64,000 nucleotides of DNA from Pelomonas candidula (GCF_043555985.1 NZ_JBIGIC010000005.1:372001-436000), one strand, 5' to 3'; positions 39,234-48,465 are shown, counted from the stretch's first letter. The notes: generated by a model from the letters alone, not told the origin. Numbers and translations: made by a program.

Positions 39234-40616
39234 ATGGCATCCAACCTCACCGACCGCCTGAGTCGCCTCGTCAAGACGATGCGCGGCCAGGCCCGCATCA
39301 CCGAGAGCAACGTCCAGGACATGCTGCGCGAAGTGCGCATGGCCCTGCTGGAGGCCGACGTGGCCCTGCCGGTGGTGCGCGACTTCATCGCCCGCGTGAA
39401 GGAGAAGGCGCTCGGCCAGGAGGTCGTCGGCTCGCTGAACCCGGGTCAGGTGCTGGTCTCCATCGTCCACAAGGAGCTCGCCGCGACCATGGGCGAGGGC
39501 GTGGCCGACATCAACCTTGCCGCCCAGCCCCCCGCCGTCATCCTGATGGCCGGCCTGCAGGGCGCCGGCAAGACGACGACGACCGCCAAGCTCACCAAGC
39601 ATCTGATCGAGAAGCGCAAGAAGAAGGTGCTGACGGTCTCCGCCGACGTCTACCGCCCGGCTGCCATCGAGCAGCTGAAGACGGTGACCAAGCAGGCCGG
39701 CGGCGAATGGTTCCCGTCGGCGCCCGAGCAGAAGCCGCGCGACATCGCACTGGCTGCGCTGGACTACGCGAAGCGCCACTACATCGACGTGCTGCTGGTC
39801 GACACGGCCGGCCGCCTGGCCATCGACGAAGCGTTGATGGCCGAGATCAAGGAACTGCACGAAGTCCTGAACCCGGTGGAGACGCTGTTCGTCGTCGACG
39901 CGATGCAGGGCCAGGACGCGGTCAACACAGCCAAGGCCTTCAAGGAAGCGCTGCCGCTGACCGGTGTCATCCTGACCAAGCTCGACGGCGACTCGCGCGG
40001 CGGCGCGGCGCTGTCGGTGCGCCAGATCACCGGCGCGCCGATCAAGTTTGCCGGCGTGTCCGAGAAGATCGACGGCCTCGAAGTCTTCGACGCCGACCGC
40101 CATGCCGGCCGCGTGCTGGGCATGGGCGACATCGTGGCCCTGGTCGAGCAGGTCACGCAGAGCGTCGACCTGGCCTCGGCCCAGGCCATGGCCGAGAAGC
40201 TCAAGAGCGGCAGCGGCTTCGATCTGAACGACTTCCTGCAGCAGATCGCGCAGATGAAGAAGATGGGCGGCCTCGGCGGCCTGATGGACAAGCTGCCCAC
40301 CAACATGATGGGCAACAAGCAGCCCGGCCAGGCCGACATGGACCGCGCCGAGCGCGACATGAAGCGCATGGAGGGCATCCTGCGCGCGATGACCGCCAAG
40401 GAACGCGCCCAGCCCGCGCTGCTGATGGATGGCAAGAGCAAGGCCAGCCGCAAGCGCCGCATCGCCACCGGTGCCGGCGTGCAGATCCAGGACGTCAACC
40501 GTCTGCTGAACCAGTTCGACCAGATGCAGCAGATGATGAAGAAGATGAAGGGCGGCGGCCTCATGAAGATGATGAAGCGCATGGGCGGCATGAAAGGCTT
40601 GCCCGGCATGGGCTGA
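39234..40616 (+). CDS. ffh: Signal recognition particle protein
   Basis: Ffh binds signal sequences on ribosomes and, with 4.5S RNA, delivers them to FtsY. The 460 residues have the N domain (about 1-90), the GTPase G domain (GLQGAGKTTTTAKL, DTAGRL, TKLDGDSRGGAAL, GVSEKIDGLE) and the Met-rich M domain (about 310-460) ending in a run of Met-Lys segments. ftsY is only 0.8 kb downstream on the other strand. The 4.5S RNA gene is not in the window. Confidence 0.97.
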   Translation: MASNLTDRLSRLVKTMRGQARITESNVQDMLREVRMALLEADVALPVVRDFIARVKEKALGQEVVGSLNPGQVLVSIVHKELAATMGEGVADINLAAQPPAVILMAGLQGAGKTTTTAKLTKHLIEKRKKKVLTVSADVYRPAAIEQLKTVTKQAGGEWFPSAPEQKPRDIALAALDYAKRHYIDVLLVDTAGRLAIDEALMAEIKELHEVLNPVETLFVVDAMQGQDAVNTAKAFKEALPLTGVILTKLDGDSRGGAALSVRQITGAPIKFAGVSEKIDGLEVFDADRHAGRVLGMGDIVALVEQVTQSVDLASAQAMAEKLKSGSGFDLNDFLQQIAQMKKMGGLGGLMDKLPTNMMGNKQPGQADMDRAERDMKRMEGILRAMTAKERAQPALLMDGKSKASRKRRIATGAGVQIQDVNRLLNQFDQMQQMMKKMKGGGLMKMMKRMGGMKGLPGMG

Positions 40617-40629
40617 GCCCTCGGCAGCG

Positions 40630-40658
40630 GTCGCCGTCAGTCTTCAGACAGCGGCGAC
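40630..40658 (+). terminator. Hairpin after ffh
   Basis: GTCGCCG (40630-40636) pairs with CGGCGAC (40652-40658), and GTC-TTCA-GAC extends the stem inside. It starts 14 bases after the ffh stop. No U-tract follows, so it may stabilise the 3' end rather than terminate. A second GCCCCC/GGGGGC hairpin lies about 20 bases on. Confidence 0.4.
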
Positions 40659-40716
40659 ACAAGTGCACACACCTGCCCCCAAGGTTGAAGGAGGCGGGGG
40701 CATGGGCAAATCGCCC

Positions 40717-40737
40717 GCCGGCCGATAGCGTGGCGCG
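40717..40737 (+). promoter_or_regulatory. Possible -10 promoter block of the DUF2726-like gene
   Basis: Nearly the same 20-base block as at 10941-10960, here with GATAGCGT at the centre and ending 2 bases before the ATG. If it is a -10 region, the transcript would be leaderless. Pattern-based only. Confidence 0.3.
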
Positions 40738-40739
40738 CC

Positions 40740-41273
40740 ATGCTGAACCTCCACCTCCCCCACGCCCTCGGCGCCTGGCTGAACCGCCTGACCGGCCAGG
40801 ACAGCGAACTCCACGCCGACACCAGCGACACCGTCATGCGATGGCCGCCCACGGCCGCACGCGTGCTGGCCAGCTCGGAGCGGCACGCGCACAAGGCGTT
40901 GATGCATGCGCTGGCGCTGGAGCACCCCAAGGGCTTCCTGCTCGCACACGTGCCACTGCACAGGCTGGTGCGCGTACCCAAGCACAACTCCTACCGCGAA
41001 TGGCTATCGCGCACCGGTCTGCTGACCGTGGACTTCGCGCTGTGCGACGAGCATGGCGTGGTGCGCTCGATCGTGCTCATGCCGGTCTCGGACGACCAGC
41101 TGCGCCTGCAGCGCAGGCGCGAGCGGCTGCTGCGCGTGCTGCATGCCACGGACCTGCCAATCGCCGAGTGGGACCGCGAGTGGACCAACGACGCCGTCGA
41201 GCGGCTGCGCCACAAGTTGTTTCCGGCCGTGCGCAGTGCCGGCTTCTATTCCGACATCCCGCATCGGCATTGA
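40740..41273 (+). CDS. DUF2726-like protein
   Basis: The 177-residue cytoplasmic protein resembles DUF2726, a family with a restriction-endonuclease-like fold: a PLHRLVRVP segment, LLTVDFALCDEHG, and a C-terminal RRERLLRVLHATDLPI that replaces the usual RD-x-x-L-x-x-AGLP. The ELDD catalytic segment expected after the VDF strand reads LMPVSDDQ, so nuclease activity is doubtful. No ribosome binding site is visible. The downstream gap carries the second copy of the three-hairpin repeat. Confidence 0.6.
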   Translation: MLNLHLPHALGAWLNRLTGQDSELHADTSDTVMRWPPTAARVLASSERHAHKALMHALALEHPKGFLLAHVPLHRLVRVPKHNSYREWLSRTGLLTVDFALCDEHGVVRSIVLMPVSDDQLRLQRRRERLLRVLHATDLPIAEWDREWTNDAVERLRHKLFPAVRSAGFYSDIPHRH

Positions 41274-41318
41274 AGCCCCTCGTCCCGTCTCGCCAGGCTG
41301 AAGGCCGGCGAGACTGAC

Positions 41319-41409
41319 CGGTCCCCGATGGGACGGCGATGCGTGCGGCATCAGGCCGGCCGCACGTCGCGTGGGCGGGCCGGCTCGGGACAGCCCAGCG
41401 CTCGGCCCG
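41319..41409 (+). repeat. Three-hairpin intergenic repeat, copy 2
   Basis: Second copy of the element at 23618-23710, same orientation. It lies between two convergent genes and reaches to within 7 bases of the ftsY stop. The three stem-loops are conserved: GGTCCC with GGGAC, GATGCGTGCGG with CCGCACGTC, and CGGGCCGG with CGGCCCG. Confidence 0.65.
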
Positions 41410-41415
41410 CGGGGG

Positions 41416-42579
41416 TTACTCCAGCAGTGCCCGCGCGAACTCGCGCGCGCTGAAGGTCTCGAGGTCTTCCAGCTTCTCGCCCACGCCGACGAAGTAGACC
41501 GGCACGGGCCGCTCGCGGGCGACGGCCGCGAGCACGCCGCCCTTGGCTGTGCCGTCCAGCTTGGTGACGACCAGGCCTGTGAGGCCCAGCGCCTCGTCGA
41601 AGGCCTTGACCTGGTTGAGCGCGTTCTGGCCCGTGTTGCCGTCCACCACCAGCAGCACTTCGTGCGGCGCGCCCTCCTGGGCCTTGGTGATGACGCGCTT
41701 GATCTTCTTCAGCTCTTCCATCAGGTGGAGCTGTGTCGGCAGACGGCCCGCCGTGTCGGCGATGACGACATCGGCACCGCGCGCGCGGCCGGCGTTGACG
41801 GCGTCGAAGGACACGGCCGCCGGGTCGCCGCCCTCCTGGCTGATGATCTCGACCTGGGCGCGGTCGGCCCACACGCCCAACTGCTCGCGCGCGGCGGCGC
41901 GGAAGGTATCGGCGGCGGCCAGCAAGACCTTCTGGCTGGAGTCGGCCAGGTGGCGGGTCAGCTTGCCGATGCTGGTCGTCTTGCCGGCGCCGTTGACGCC
42001 GACGACCATCATGACGGTGGGCGTGAAGCGCCCCACTTCCAGGCCCTTCTCCAGCGGCGTCAGCAGCTCGGCCAGCGCGTCGACGAGCAGTGCGCGCACC
42101 GCCTGCGGGTCGGTGGCCTTGGCGTCCTTGACGCGGCGCTTCAGGTCGTCAAGCAGGAACTGCGTGGCCTTGACGCCGGCATCGGCCATCAGCAGCGCCT
42201 CTTCCAGTTCCTCGTAGAGCTGGTCGTCGATCTTGGTACCGGTGAAGACGCCGGCGATGCTGCCGCCGGTCTTGCGCAGGCCGGCGCGCAGGCGCTCCAT
42301 CCAGCTCTGGCGAGCGGGCGGCGCGGGTGCCACGACCGGTGCCGGCGGCGGGGCCGCGACAACCGGCGTCGGTGCAGGCACTGGCGCGAAGACGGGGGTC
42401 GGGGTCGACGTGGCGACGGGGGCCGGCACAGGCGCCGCGACCGGTACGGGTGCCGGGACTGGGGCCGGCTCCGGTGCAGGCTTGCTGGCGGGCTTGGTGA
42501 CCCACCCCTCGGGCAGCAGGGCGGGCGCTTCGGCGGCAGGCGCGGGCGGCGGAGGCGCCTTCTTGAAGAAACTGAACAT
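41416..42579 (-). CDS. ftsY: Signal recognition particle receptor
   Basis: FtsY is the membrane-associated GTPase that docks Ffh-ribosome complexes. The 387 residues start with a short basic segment, then a Pro/Ala/Val-rich linker (about 10-90) in place of the acidic A domain of Escherichia coli, then the N domain (about 95-180) and the G domain (GVNGAGKTTSIGKL, DTAGRL, TKLDGTAKGGV, GVGEKLEDLE). ATG 42579 gives MFSFFKK, a typical start. It is divergent from the GH43-GH35 gene with 124 bases between. Confidence 0.96.
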   Translation of the reverse strand: MFSFFKKAPPPPAPAAEAPALLPEGWVTKPASKPAPEPAPVPAPVPVAAPVPAPVATSTPTPVFAPVPAPTPVVAAPPPAPVVAPAPPARQSWMERLRAGLRKTGGSIAGVFTGTKIDDQLYEELEEALLMADAGVKATQFLLDDLKRRVKDAKATDPQAVRALLVDALAELLTPLEKGLEVGRFTPTVMMVVGVNGAGKTTSIGKLTRHLADSSQKVLLAAADTFRAAAREQLGVWADRAQVEIISQEGGDPAAVSFDAVNAGRARGADVVIADTAGRLPTQLHLMEELKKIKRVITKAQEGAPHEVLLVVDGNTGQNALNQVKAFDEALGLTGLVVTKLDGTAKGGVLAAVARERPVPVYFVGVGEKLEDLETFSAREFARALLE

Positions 42580-42703
42580 AGGCCACCATTTTCGCCTGCC
42601 CTCGCGACAGCGCCCTGACGCGGCTTTCTCGCACGCGCTTGATTTTTTGGCGCCGGGGAACCGGGGGACACTGACCGAGGCTCCCCGCACTCCCGGTCCG
42701 CTC

Positions 42704-45700
42704 ATGTCTGCTGCTTCCGCTTTGTCGCCCCGTTGCGCCCTCCGGCTGGTCTCGCTGGCTTCGCTGTTGCTGTGTGCCGCAGTTCACGCGCAGGACCTGC
42801 CGGGTCAGCAGGCGCCCACGGCCGTCAGCACCCAGGCGGGAACGCTGGCCGCCGTGAAGAAGAGCGAGCGCACCTTCCTGATGTCGGCCTTCATGGCCAC
42901 ATCGCAGAACACGCTGAGCCTGTTCACGTCCACCGATGGCATCACCTTCACGTCGCTGGGCTCGGAGGTCTACACGCCGGCCAAGGAGCTGCTGCGCGAC
43001 CCGTCCATCGTCCGCGCGGCCGATGGCCTCTACTACGTCGCCTACACGACCAACTGGAACGGCTCGAACTTCGGCATCGCCAAGTCCGCCGACCTGAAAA
43101 CATGGACGCACGTGGCCGACGTGCAGGTCAAGCTGCCCGGCGTGACGAACGTATGGGCGCCGGAATGGTTCCGCGACAGCGACGGCAGCCTGAAGCTGGT
43201 CGTGAGCCTGTCCAAGGCCGGCACCAAAGGCCCGTTCGCGGCCTACTCCGTGAAGGCGCTCGACGCCAGCTTGGCGAAGTTCGGTGACCCGGTGCCCATG
43301 CAGGGGCTGGAGCGCAACTACATCGACACCTTCGTCATCCAGCACGAAGGCCGCTACGTCGCGTTCGCGAAGAACGAGACCACCAAGTTCATCGAGATGG
43401 CCACCGCACCAACGCTGGACGGCCCGTGGACGCTGCAGAAGACCGGCGACTGGGCCGGCTGGGGCGGCCCGTCGGAAGGCCAGGCGCTGGTGTCCATCAA
43501 GGGCGCGGACGGCAAGCCCGGCTGGCGCATCTACTTCGACGACTACACGACCAAGCGCTACTGGTACTCCGACAGCTTCGACGGCCTGCAGACCTGGACG
43601 CCGAAGAAGGAGCTGGGCGGCGTGTCGGGCACCGTGCGGCACTTCACCGTCATCTCCGAGGAGACAGCGCAGCTGGAACGCGCGACGGCACCGAAGAACA
43701 AGCCGAAGCAGATCACCTGGGACCGCCACTCGCTGATCATCGACGGCAAGCGCGAGATGATCTTCGCCGGCGAGATCCACCCCTTCCGCCTGCCCTCGCC
43801 CAGCCTGTGGCGCGACGTGCTGCAGAAGATGAAGGCCTCGGGCCTGAACGCCGTGTCGTTCTACTTCAGCTGGGGCTACCACTCGGCCAAGCCGGGCCAC
43901 TACGACTTCACCGGCGTGCGCAACATCGAGCGCGCCATCCAGATGGCCGAGGAGGAAGGCCTCTACGTCATCGCCCGCATGGGCCCGTACGTGAACGCCG
44001 AGCTGACGGCCGGCGGCTTCCCCGGCTGGCTGCTGCGCCAGCGCGCCGAGGCGCGCACCGACGCGGCCGAGTACCAGAACGCCGCCGACGAGTGGATGTC
44101 GCAGATCAACGCCATCCTCGCACGGCACCAGATCACCAACGGCGGCGGCAACGTCATCGCCTATCAGATCGAGAACGAGCTGTTCTCCGTGCAGCCCAAG
44201 AACATCCGCCACATGCAGCACCTGGCGGACAAGGCGCGCGCCGACGGCATCACCGTGCCGCTGTTCCACAACGCCGCGTCACGCCTGCCGGACTGGACGC
44301 CTAAGAACTCCACCGCGCCGTTCGCCAACCCCGGCCCGACCGACCTCTACGCGTTCGACGGCTATCCCGGCGGCGTCTGCGGCGTGGACGCCCAACCCGG
44401 CACGCCCGCACCGGCGCCGGACTGGGGCATCTACGGCAAGAACTACCCCAAGGTCGGCTCGCTCGCCTCGCCCAACACACCGGGCTTCGTCGCCGAGATC
44501 GGCGCGGGCTGGTTCGACTATTGGGGCAGCAACGGCACCTACGAGTGCACGGCCCAGCGCCAGGGCGGCGGCTACGAGCGCGTGTTCTACGGCAGCAGCC
44601 TCATCAACGCGCTGACCATCCACAGCATCTACATGGCCTTCGGCGGCACCAGTTGGGGCTGGCAGCCGGGGCCCATCGTCTACACGAGCTACGACTACGG
44701 CGCGCCGATCAGCGAGGCGCGCGTCATGCGCGACAAGGCGCTGGTGCTCAAGCAACTGGGCGGCTTCGTGCAAGCCGCCACGCCCGTGCTCACGCAGATG
44801 GACAAGGGTGAGCCGCTGGAAAGCGGCAACGCCAAGGTCAGGCTGTATCACAACGTCAACAACACGCTGGGCAGCCATGTGCTGCTGGCCCAGCACAACC
44901 AGCTGTCGGGCACCGAGGCCTTCGGCTTCAAGCTGCAGACAAAGGACGGCAGCTACACCGTGCCGCAGGCCGGCAAGCTGACGCTGACCGGCCAGGACGC
45001 CAAGCTGCTGCTGGCTTCGTACACGCTGGAGCGGCAGCACCTCGTCTACAGCACCAGCGAGCTGCAGGCCCAGCTGCAGCAGGGCCCGCGCGACGTGGCC
45101 TTGTTCTACGGCCGCAACGGCGACGACGGCGAGACCGTGCTGCGCTTCGCCGCCAAGCCGACCCTGAAGCTGCTGCGCGGCCAGGCCCAGGTGAACTGGG
45201 ACGCCAAGAGCGGCGACCTGCGGCTGAACTACGCGCACACCGGCCTCATCGAAATCCTCGTCAGCGGCGGTGGCCGCGCGCCCTTGCTGCTGTTGATCGC
45301 CGACGAAAAGGCGGGCCAGGAGCTCTGGCGCCTGAAGGCCGGCGACCAGGCCGTGCTGGTGCGCAGCCCCGGCCTCGTGCGCACGGCCGTCATCGACGGC
45401 AAGACATTGAAGCTGACCGGCGACACGACCGCGCCGAGCGCGCTGCGTGCCTGGGTGCCCGACGGCATCACCGCCCTCTCCTTCGACGGCCAGGCCATCG
45501 CGACGAACGCGCAGGACTTCAGCCTCGCCACCCGCACTGCCCTGCCCGGCCCGGATGCCATCAAGCTGCCCGACCTGACGCAGCTGGCGTGGACGCGCCG
45601 CTTCGATTCGCTCGAAGCCGATCCGGCCTTCGACGACAGCGCCTGGCGCAAGGCCGACGCGGGCGCCTCGGCCGCCAACGTCTACACCGCACCGGACAAG

Positions 45701-46615
45701 GGCCAGCCCGTGCTGGCGATGAGCGACTACGGCTTCCACCACGGCGACGTCTGGTACCGCGGCCGCTTCACGACGACAGATGCCAAGCCGCAGCAGCTGG
45801 AGCTGTTCTTCGGCGGTGGCGGCGCGGGCATGATCCAGGTCTGGCTGGACGGCAAGTTCCTCGGCCAGCAGGAGAACGACACCGGCCGCCCCTTCCCCGA
45901 GACGACCGACACCTTCAAGCGGTTGCTGAAGGACGTCGCGCCGGGCGAGCACGTGCTGGCCGTCGTCGTGCGCAACGGCTCGCACAACTGGGACCTGTTC
46001 GCCGACGACGCGCACAAGGAAGCGCGCGGCCTCATCGCCGCGTCCATCGCGCCCAGGGGCGGCCAGCGCTTCGCGACGCCCATCGCCTGGAAGATCCAGG
46101 GCAACAAGGGCGGCGAGGACATCGCCGACCTCGTGCGCGGCCCGATGAACAACGGCGGCTTGCATGGCGAGCGCATGGGCTGGCACCTGCCCGTCGACCC
46201 GGCCAAGCCGCAAGCCGGCTGGGACGCGACGACACCGAACGCCGCCCCGCCCGCCCCCGGCACCTACTGGCTGCGCACGAACTTCAGGCTGGACCTGCCG
46301 CAAGGCCACGACGTGCAGCTGGGTCTGGCGTTCGGCGATACGACCAAGCCGCGCTCCGAGGTCGAGAACCGCGCGCTGATCTTCGTCAACGGCTGGAACA
46401 TGGGCCAGTTCATTGCCAACATCGGCCCGCAGCGCGTGTTCGTGCTGCCGCCGGGCATCCTCAACCCCAACGGCGACAACACGCTGACGCTGGCCGTCAC
46501 CACCGATGGCCAGCCGGCCAACGCACTGGAAGCCGTGCGCCTCGTGCCGCTGGCCGTGGCCCGCGGCGGCGTGCCGCTGGAAACCGTGCCGCAGCCGCGC
46601 ACGCTGCAGCGATGA
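42704..46615 (+). CDS. Secreted GH43-GH35 fusion glycosidase
   Basis: This 1303-residue protein has a signal peptide (cleavage VHA-Q, residue 29), then an apparently complete GH43-like five-bladed propeller (about 35-330) with candidate triad D99 (LLRDPS), D208 (NYIDTF) and E258 (GPSEGQ). From about 335 a GH35 beta-galactosidase domain follows (WDRHSLIIDGKR), with acid/base E492 in QIENELF and nucleophile E598 in FVAEIGAGWFDYWG. Jelly-roll domains of the beta-galactosidase type occupy about 960-1300 (VWYRGRF, VNGWNMGQF). It would remove arabinose and galactose side chains of rhamnogalacturonan I; the exact specificities are not readable. It overlaps the next small frame by 4 bases. Confidence 0.9.
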   Translation: MSAASALSPRCALRLVSLASLLLCAAVHAQDLPGQQAPTAVSTQAGTLAAVKKSERTFLMSAFMATSQNTLSLFTSTDGITFTSLGSEVYTPAKELLRDPSIVRAADGLYYVAYTTNWNGSNFGIAKSADLKTWTHVADVQVKLPGVTNVWAPEWFRDSDGSLKLVVSLSKAGTKGPFAAYSVKALDASLAKFGDPVPMQGLERNYIDTFVIQHEGRYVAFAKNETTKFIEMATAPTLDGPWTLQKTGDWAGWGGPSEGQALVSIKGADGKPGWRIYFDDYTTKRYWYSDSFDGLQTWTPKKELGGVSGTVRHFTVISEETAQLERATAPKNKPKQITWDRHSLIIDGKREMIFAGEIHPFRLPSPSLWRDVLQKMKASGLNAVSFYFSWGYHSAKPGHYDFTGVRNIERAIQMAEEEGLYVIARMGPYVNAELTAGGFPGWLLRQRAEARTDAAEYQNAADEWMSQINAILARHQITNGGGNVIAYQIENELFSVQPKNIRHMQHLADKARADGITVPLFHNAASRLPDWTPKNSTAPFANPGPTDLYAFDGYPGGVCGVDAQPGTPAPAPDWGIYGKNYPKVGSLASPNTPGFVAEIGAGWFDYWGSNGTYECTAQRQGGGYERVFYGSSLINALTIHSIYMAFGGTSWGWQPGPIVYTSYDYGAPISEARVMRDKALVLKQLGGFVQAATPVLTQMDKGEPLESGNAKVRLYHNVNNTLGSHVLLAQHNQLSGTEAFGFKLQTKDGSYTVPQAGKLTLTGQDAKLLLASYTLERQHLVYSTSELQAQLQQGPRDVALFYGRNGDDGETVLRFAAKPTLKLLRGQAQVNWDAKSGDLRLNYAHTGLIEILVSGGGRAPLLLLIADEKAGQELWRLKAGDQAVLVRSPGLVRTAVIDGKTLKLTGDTTAPSALRAWVPDGITALSFDGQAIATNAQDFSLATRTALPGPDAIKLPDLTQLAWTRRFDSLEADPAFDDSAWRKADAGASAANVYTAPDKGQPVLAMSDYGFHHGDVWYRGRFTTTDAKPQQLELFFGGGGAGMIQVWLDGKFLGQQENDTGRPFPETTDTFKRLLKDVAPGEHVLAVVVRNGSHNWDLFADDAHKEARGLIAASIAPRGGQRFATPIAWKIQGNKGGEDIADLVRGPMNNGGLHGERMGWHLPVDPAKPQAGWDATTPNAAPPAPGTYWLRTNFRLDLPQGHDVQLGLAFGDTTKPRSEVENRALIFVNGWNMGQFIANIGPQRVFVLPPGILNPNGDNTLTLAVTTDGQPANALEAVRLVPLAVARGGVPLETVPQPRTLQR

Positions 46616-46701
46616 ACACCGCCGCCGAACGCCTCACCATCCTGGCTGCCTGCATCGCGCTGGCGCTGGTGGCCGGTACCGTGCTGGCCCTCCATTTCTA
46701 G
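46612..46701 (+). CDS. 29-residue single-helix membrane peptide (putative)
   Basis: An ATGA overlap with the GH43-GH35 stop opens a 29-codon frame: MNTAAERLT, then a 17-20 residue hydrophobic helix (ILAACIALALVAGTVLA), ending LHF and TAG. The next gene starts 23 bases later. The overlap matches the coupled starts used throughout the window and the product is a plausible small inner-membrane protein. I know of no family. It could also be a chance frame. Confidence 0.5.
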   Translation: MNTAAERLTILAACIALALVAGTVLALHF

Positions 46702-46723
46702 AAGCAGTACCCGAGACAACATC

Positions 46724-47887
46724 ATGTCCAACCAGATCCTCAAGCCCGTCGACTCGTCCAAGATCCACCCGCTGCTGGCCCACCACACGGCCCACCTCGG
46801 TGCGGACCGCGACGACATCCGCGGCGCCATCGACCGGCTGATCCACAACCTGATCAACATCGAGGACAAGGACGGCAAGTTCCTGCTGCGCCTGGACGAC
46901 GGCCGCGTGCTGGACACCAAGGGCTGGAACGGGTTCGAGTGGACGCACGGCGTGGGCCTGTACGGCGTCTACAAGGTCTGGGAGCTGACCGGCGACCCCA
47001 AGGCCTGGGACATCATGACCAGCTGGTTCGAGGCCCGCTTCAAGGAGGGCATGCCCAGCCGCAACATCAACACGGTGGCGCCCTTCCTGACGCTGGCCTA
47101 CCTGTTCGAGCGCACCGGCGACCGCCGCTACCTGCCCTACATCGACCGCTGGGCCGAATGGGTCTACAACGACCTGCCGCGCACCGAGGAAGGCGGCTTC
47201 CAGCACATCGTCTACAACAGCGTGAACCACCAGCAGCTGTGGGACGACACGCTGATGATGTCGGTGCTGCCGCTGGCCAAGTTCGGCCTGCTGCTGGACC
47301 GCCCGCACTACATCGAGGAAGCCAAGCGCCAGTTCCTCGTCCACATCAAGTACCTGTCCGACCGCAAGACCGGCCTGTGGTTCCACGGCTGGACCTTCGA
47401 CGGCCGCCACAACTTCGCCAACGCGCTGTGGGCGCGCGGCAACTCGTGGGTCACCATCGTCATCCCCGAGTTCATCGAGCTGCTGAATCTGCCCGAGGGC
47501 GACGCGTTCCGCCAGTTCCTCGTCTCGACGCTGGAAGCGCAGGTGAGCGCGCTGGCCAGGTGCCAGTCGCCGTCGGGCCTGTGGCCCACGCTGCTGGACG
47601 ACCCGACGTCCTACGACGAGGCCGCGGCGTCGGCCGGCTTCGCCTACGGCATCCTGAAGGCCGTGCGCAAGGGCTACATCTCCAAGGACTACGAGACCTT
47701 CGGCGTGAAGGCCGCGCTGGCCGTTCGCAAGCACATCAACGACGCCGGTGAGCTGACCCAGGTGAGCTTCGGTACGCCGGTGTTCGACACGCTGCAGGGC
47801 TACAAGGACATCCCGCTGACGTCCATGCCGTTCGGGCAGGCGATGGCGCTGCTAACGATGGGCGAGCTGCTCGTTCGCTTCATCTGA
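46724..47887 (+). CDS. GH105 unsaturated rhamnogalacturonyl hydrolase
   Basis: The 387-residue enzyme has no signal peptide, so it should act in the cytoplasm on imported oligosaccharides. It removes the 4,5-unsaturated galacturonic acid left at the non-reducing end by rhamnogalacturonan lyases. GH105 (YteR/YesR) signs are WTHGVGLYGVYKVWEL, NHQQLWDDTLMM with the general-acid candidate D174 or D175, WARGNSWVTIVI and the late SASAGFAYGILKAV. The alpha/alpha-barrel length is normal. It follows the GH43-GH35 gene and the small membrane frame. Confidence 0.9.
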   Translation: MSNQILKPVDSSKIHPLLAHHTAHLGADRDDIRGAIDRLIHNLINIEDKDGKFLLRLDDGRVLDTKGWNGFEWTHGVGLYGVYKVWELTGDPKAWDIMTSWFEARFKEGMPSRNINTVAPFLTLAYLFERTGDRRYLPYIDRWAEWVYNDLPRTEEGGFQHIVYNSVNHQQLWDDTLMMSVLPLAKFGLLLDRPHYIEEAKRQFLVHIKYLSDRKTGLWFHGWTFDGRHNFANALWARGNSWVTIVIPEFIELLNLPEGDAFRQFLVSTLEAQVSALARCQSPSGLWPTLLDDPTSYDEAAASAGFAYGILKAVRKGYISKDYETFGVKAALAVRKHINDAGELTQVSFGTPVFDTLQGYKDIPLTSMPFGQAMALLTMGELLVRFI

Positions 47888-47927
47888 GGTTGTTTATGCG
47901 CTGCGGTCGGTTTCTGGCCAGGCCCAG

Positions 47928-48465
47928 CCGGGATTTCGTCCCGGCGGCCGACTCACTTTCTTGCGCGCGCAAGAAAGTAAGCAAAGAAAGCGCCCCTGTT
48001 CCGTCGGCCCTCTTCGAGGGCTGCCCTGCGATGCTCGAACGCCGAGGCCCGCGCGGAACTCACTCCGCTACGCTCCGTTCAAACAGCCGCGCGGAGTCAG
48101 TTGACGAAGCGCGCTGCGCGCGCGCCTCGGCGTTCTGTGCTTCTCGGCTCCTCCAAAGGGGAACCCCGAGCAGCCAACAGCCAACAGCCAAACCCGAAAG
48201 CCGGCTGGCGCCGGCTGTTCGGGTTGCCCCCTTTAGCACCGCCGAGCAGCGCAAGGCTTCGAGGCCGCGCGCGCAGCGCGCTTCGTGGACTGACTCCGCG
48301 CAACTGTTTGAGCAGAGCGTAGCGGCGCGAGTTTTGCGCGGGGCCTCGAAGCCTGAGCAGCGCAGGGCACCCGCAGCGAAGCGGAGGGCGGTGCGGTCGG
48401 GGGGAGCTTTTTGCCTACTTTTTAGCGGCCCAAAAAGTAGGTCGCCCGCCGGGGCGAAATCCCGG
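47928..48465. repeat. 538-bp imperfect inverted-repeat element
   Basis: The gap between GH105 and the transporter gene is one long inverted repeat. The outer 25 bases (47928-47952 and 48441-48465) differ at two positions. Further in, both arms carry a small hairpin (ACTTTCTTG..CAAGAAAGT on the left; ACTTTTT..AAAAAGT on the right) followed by GCAAA(G)AAAGC. About 48061-48128 aligns with the complement of about 48264-48333 at very high identity around GAAGCGCGCTGCGCGCGCG. The centre is near 48195 and has its own AGCCGGC/GCCGGCT hairpin. Frames cross it on both strands, but none resembles a protein. No target duplication or transposase was found. Confidence 0.85.
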
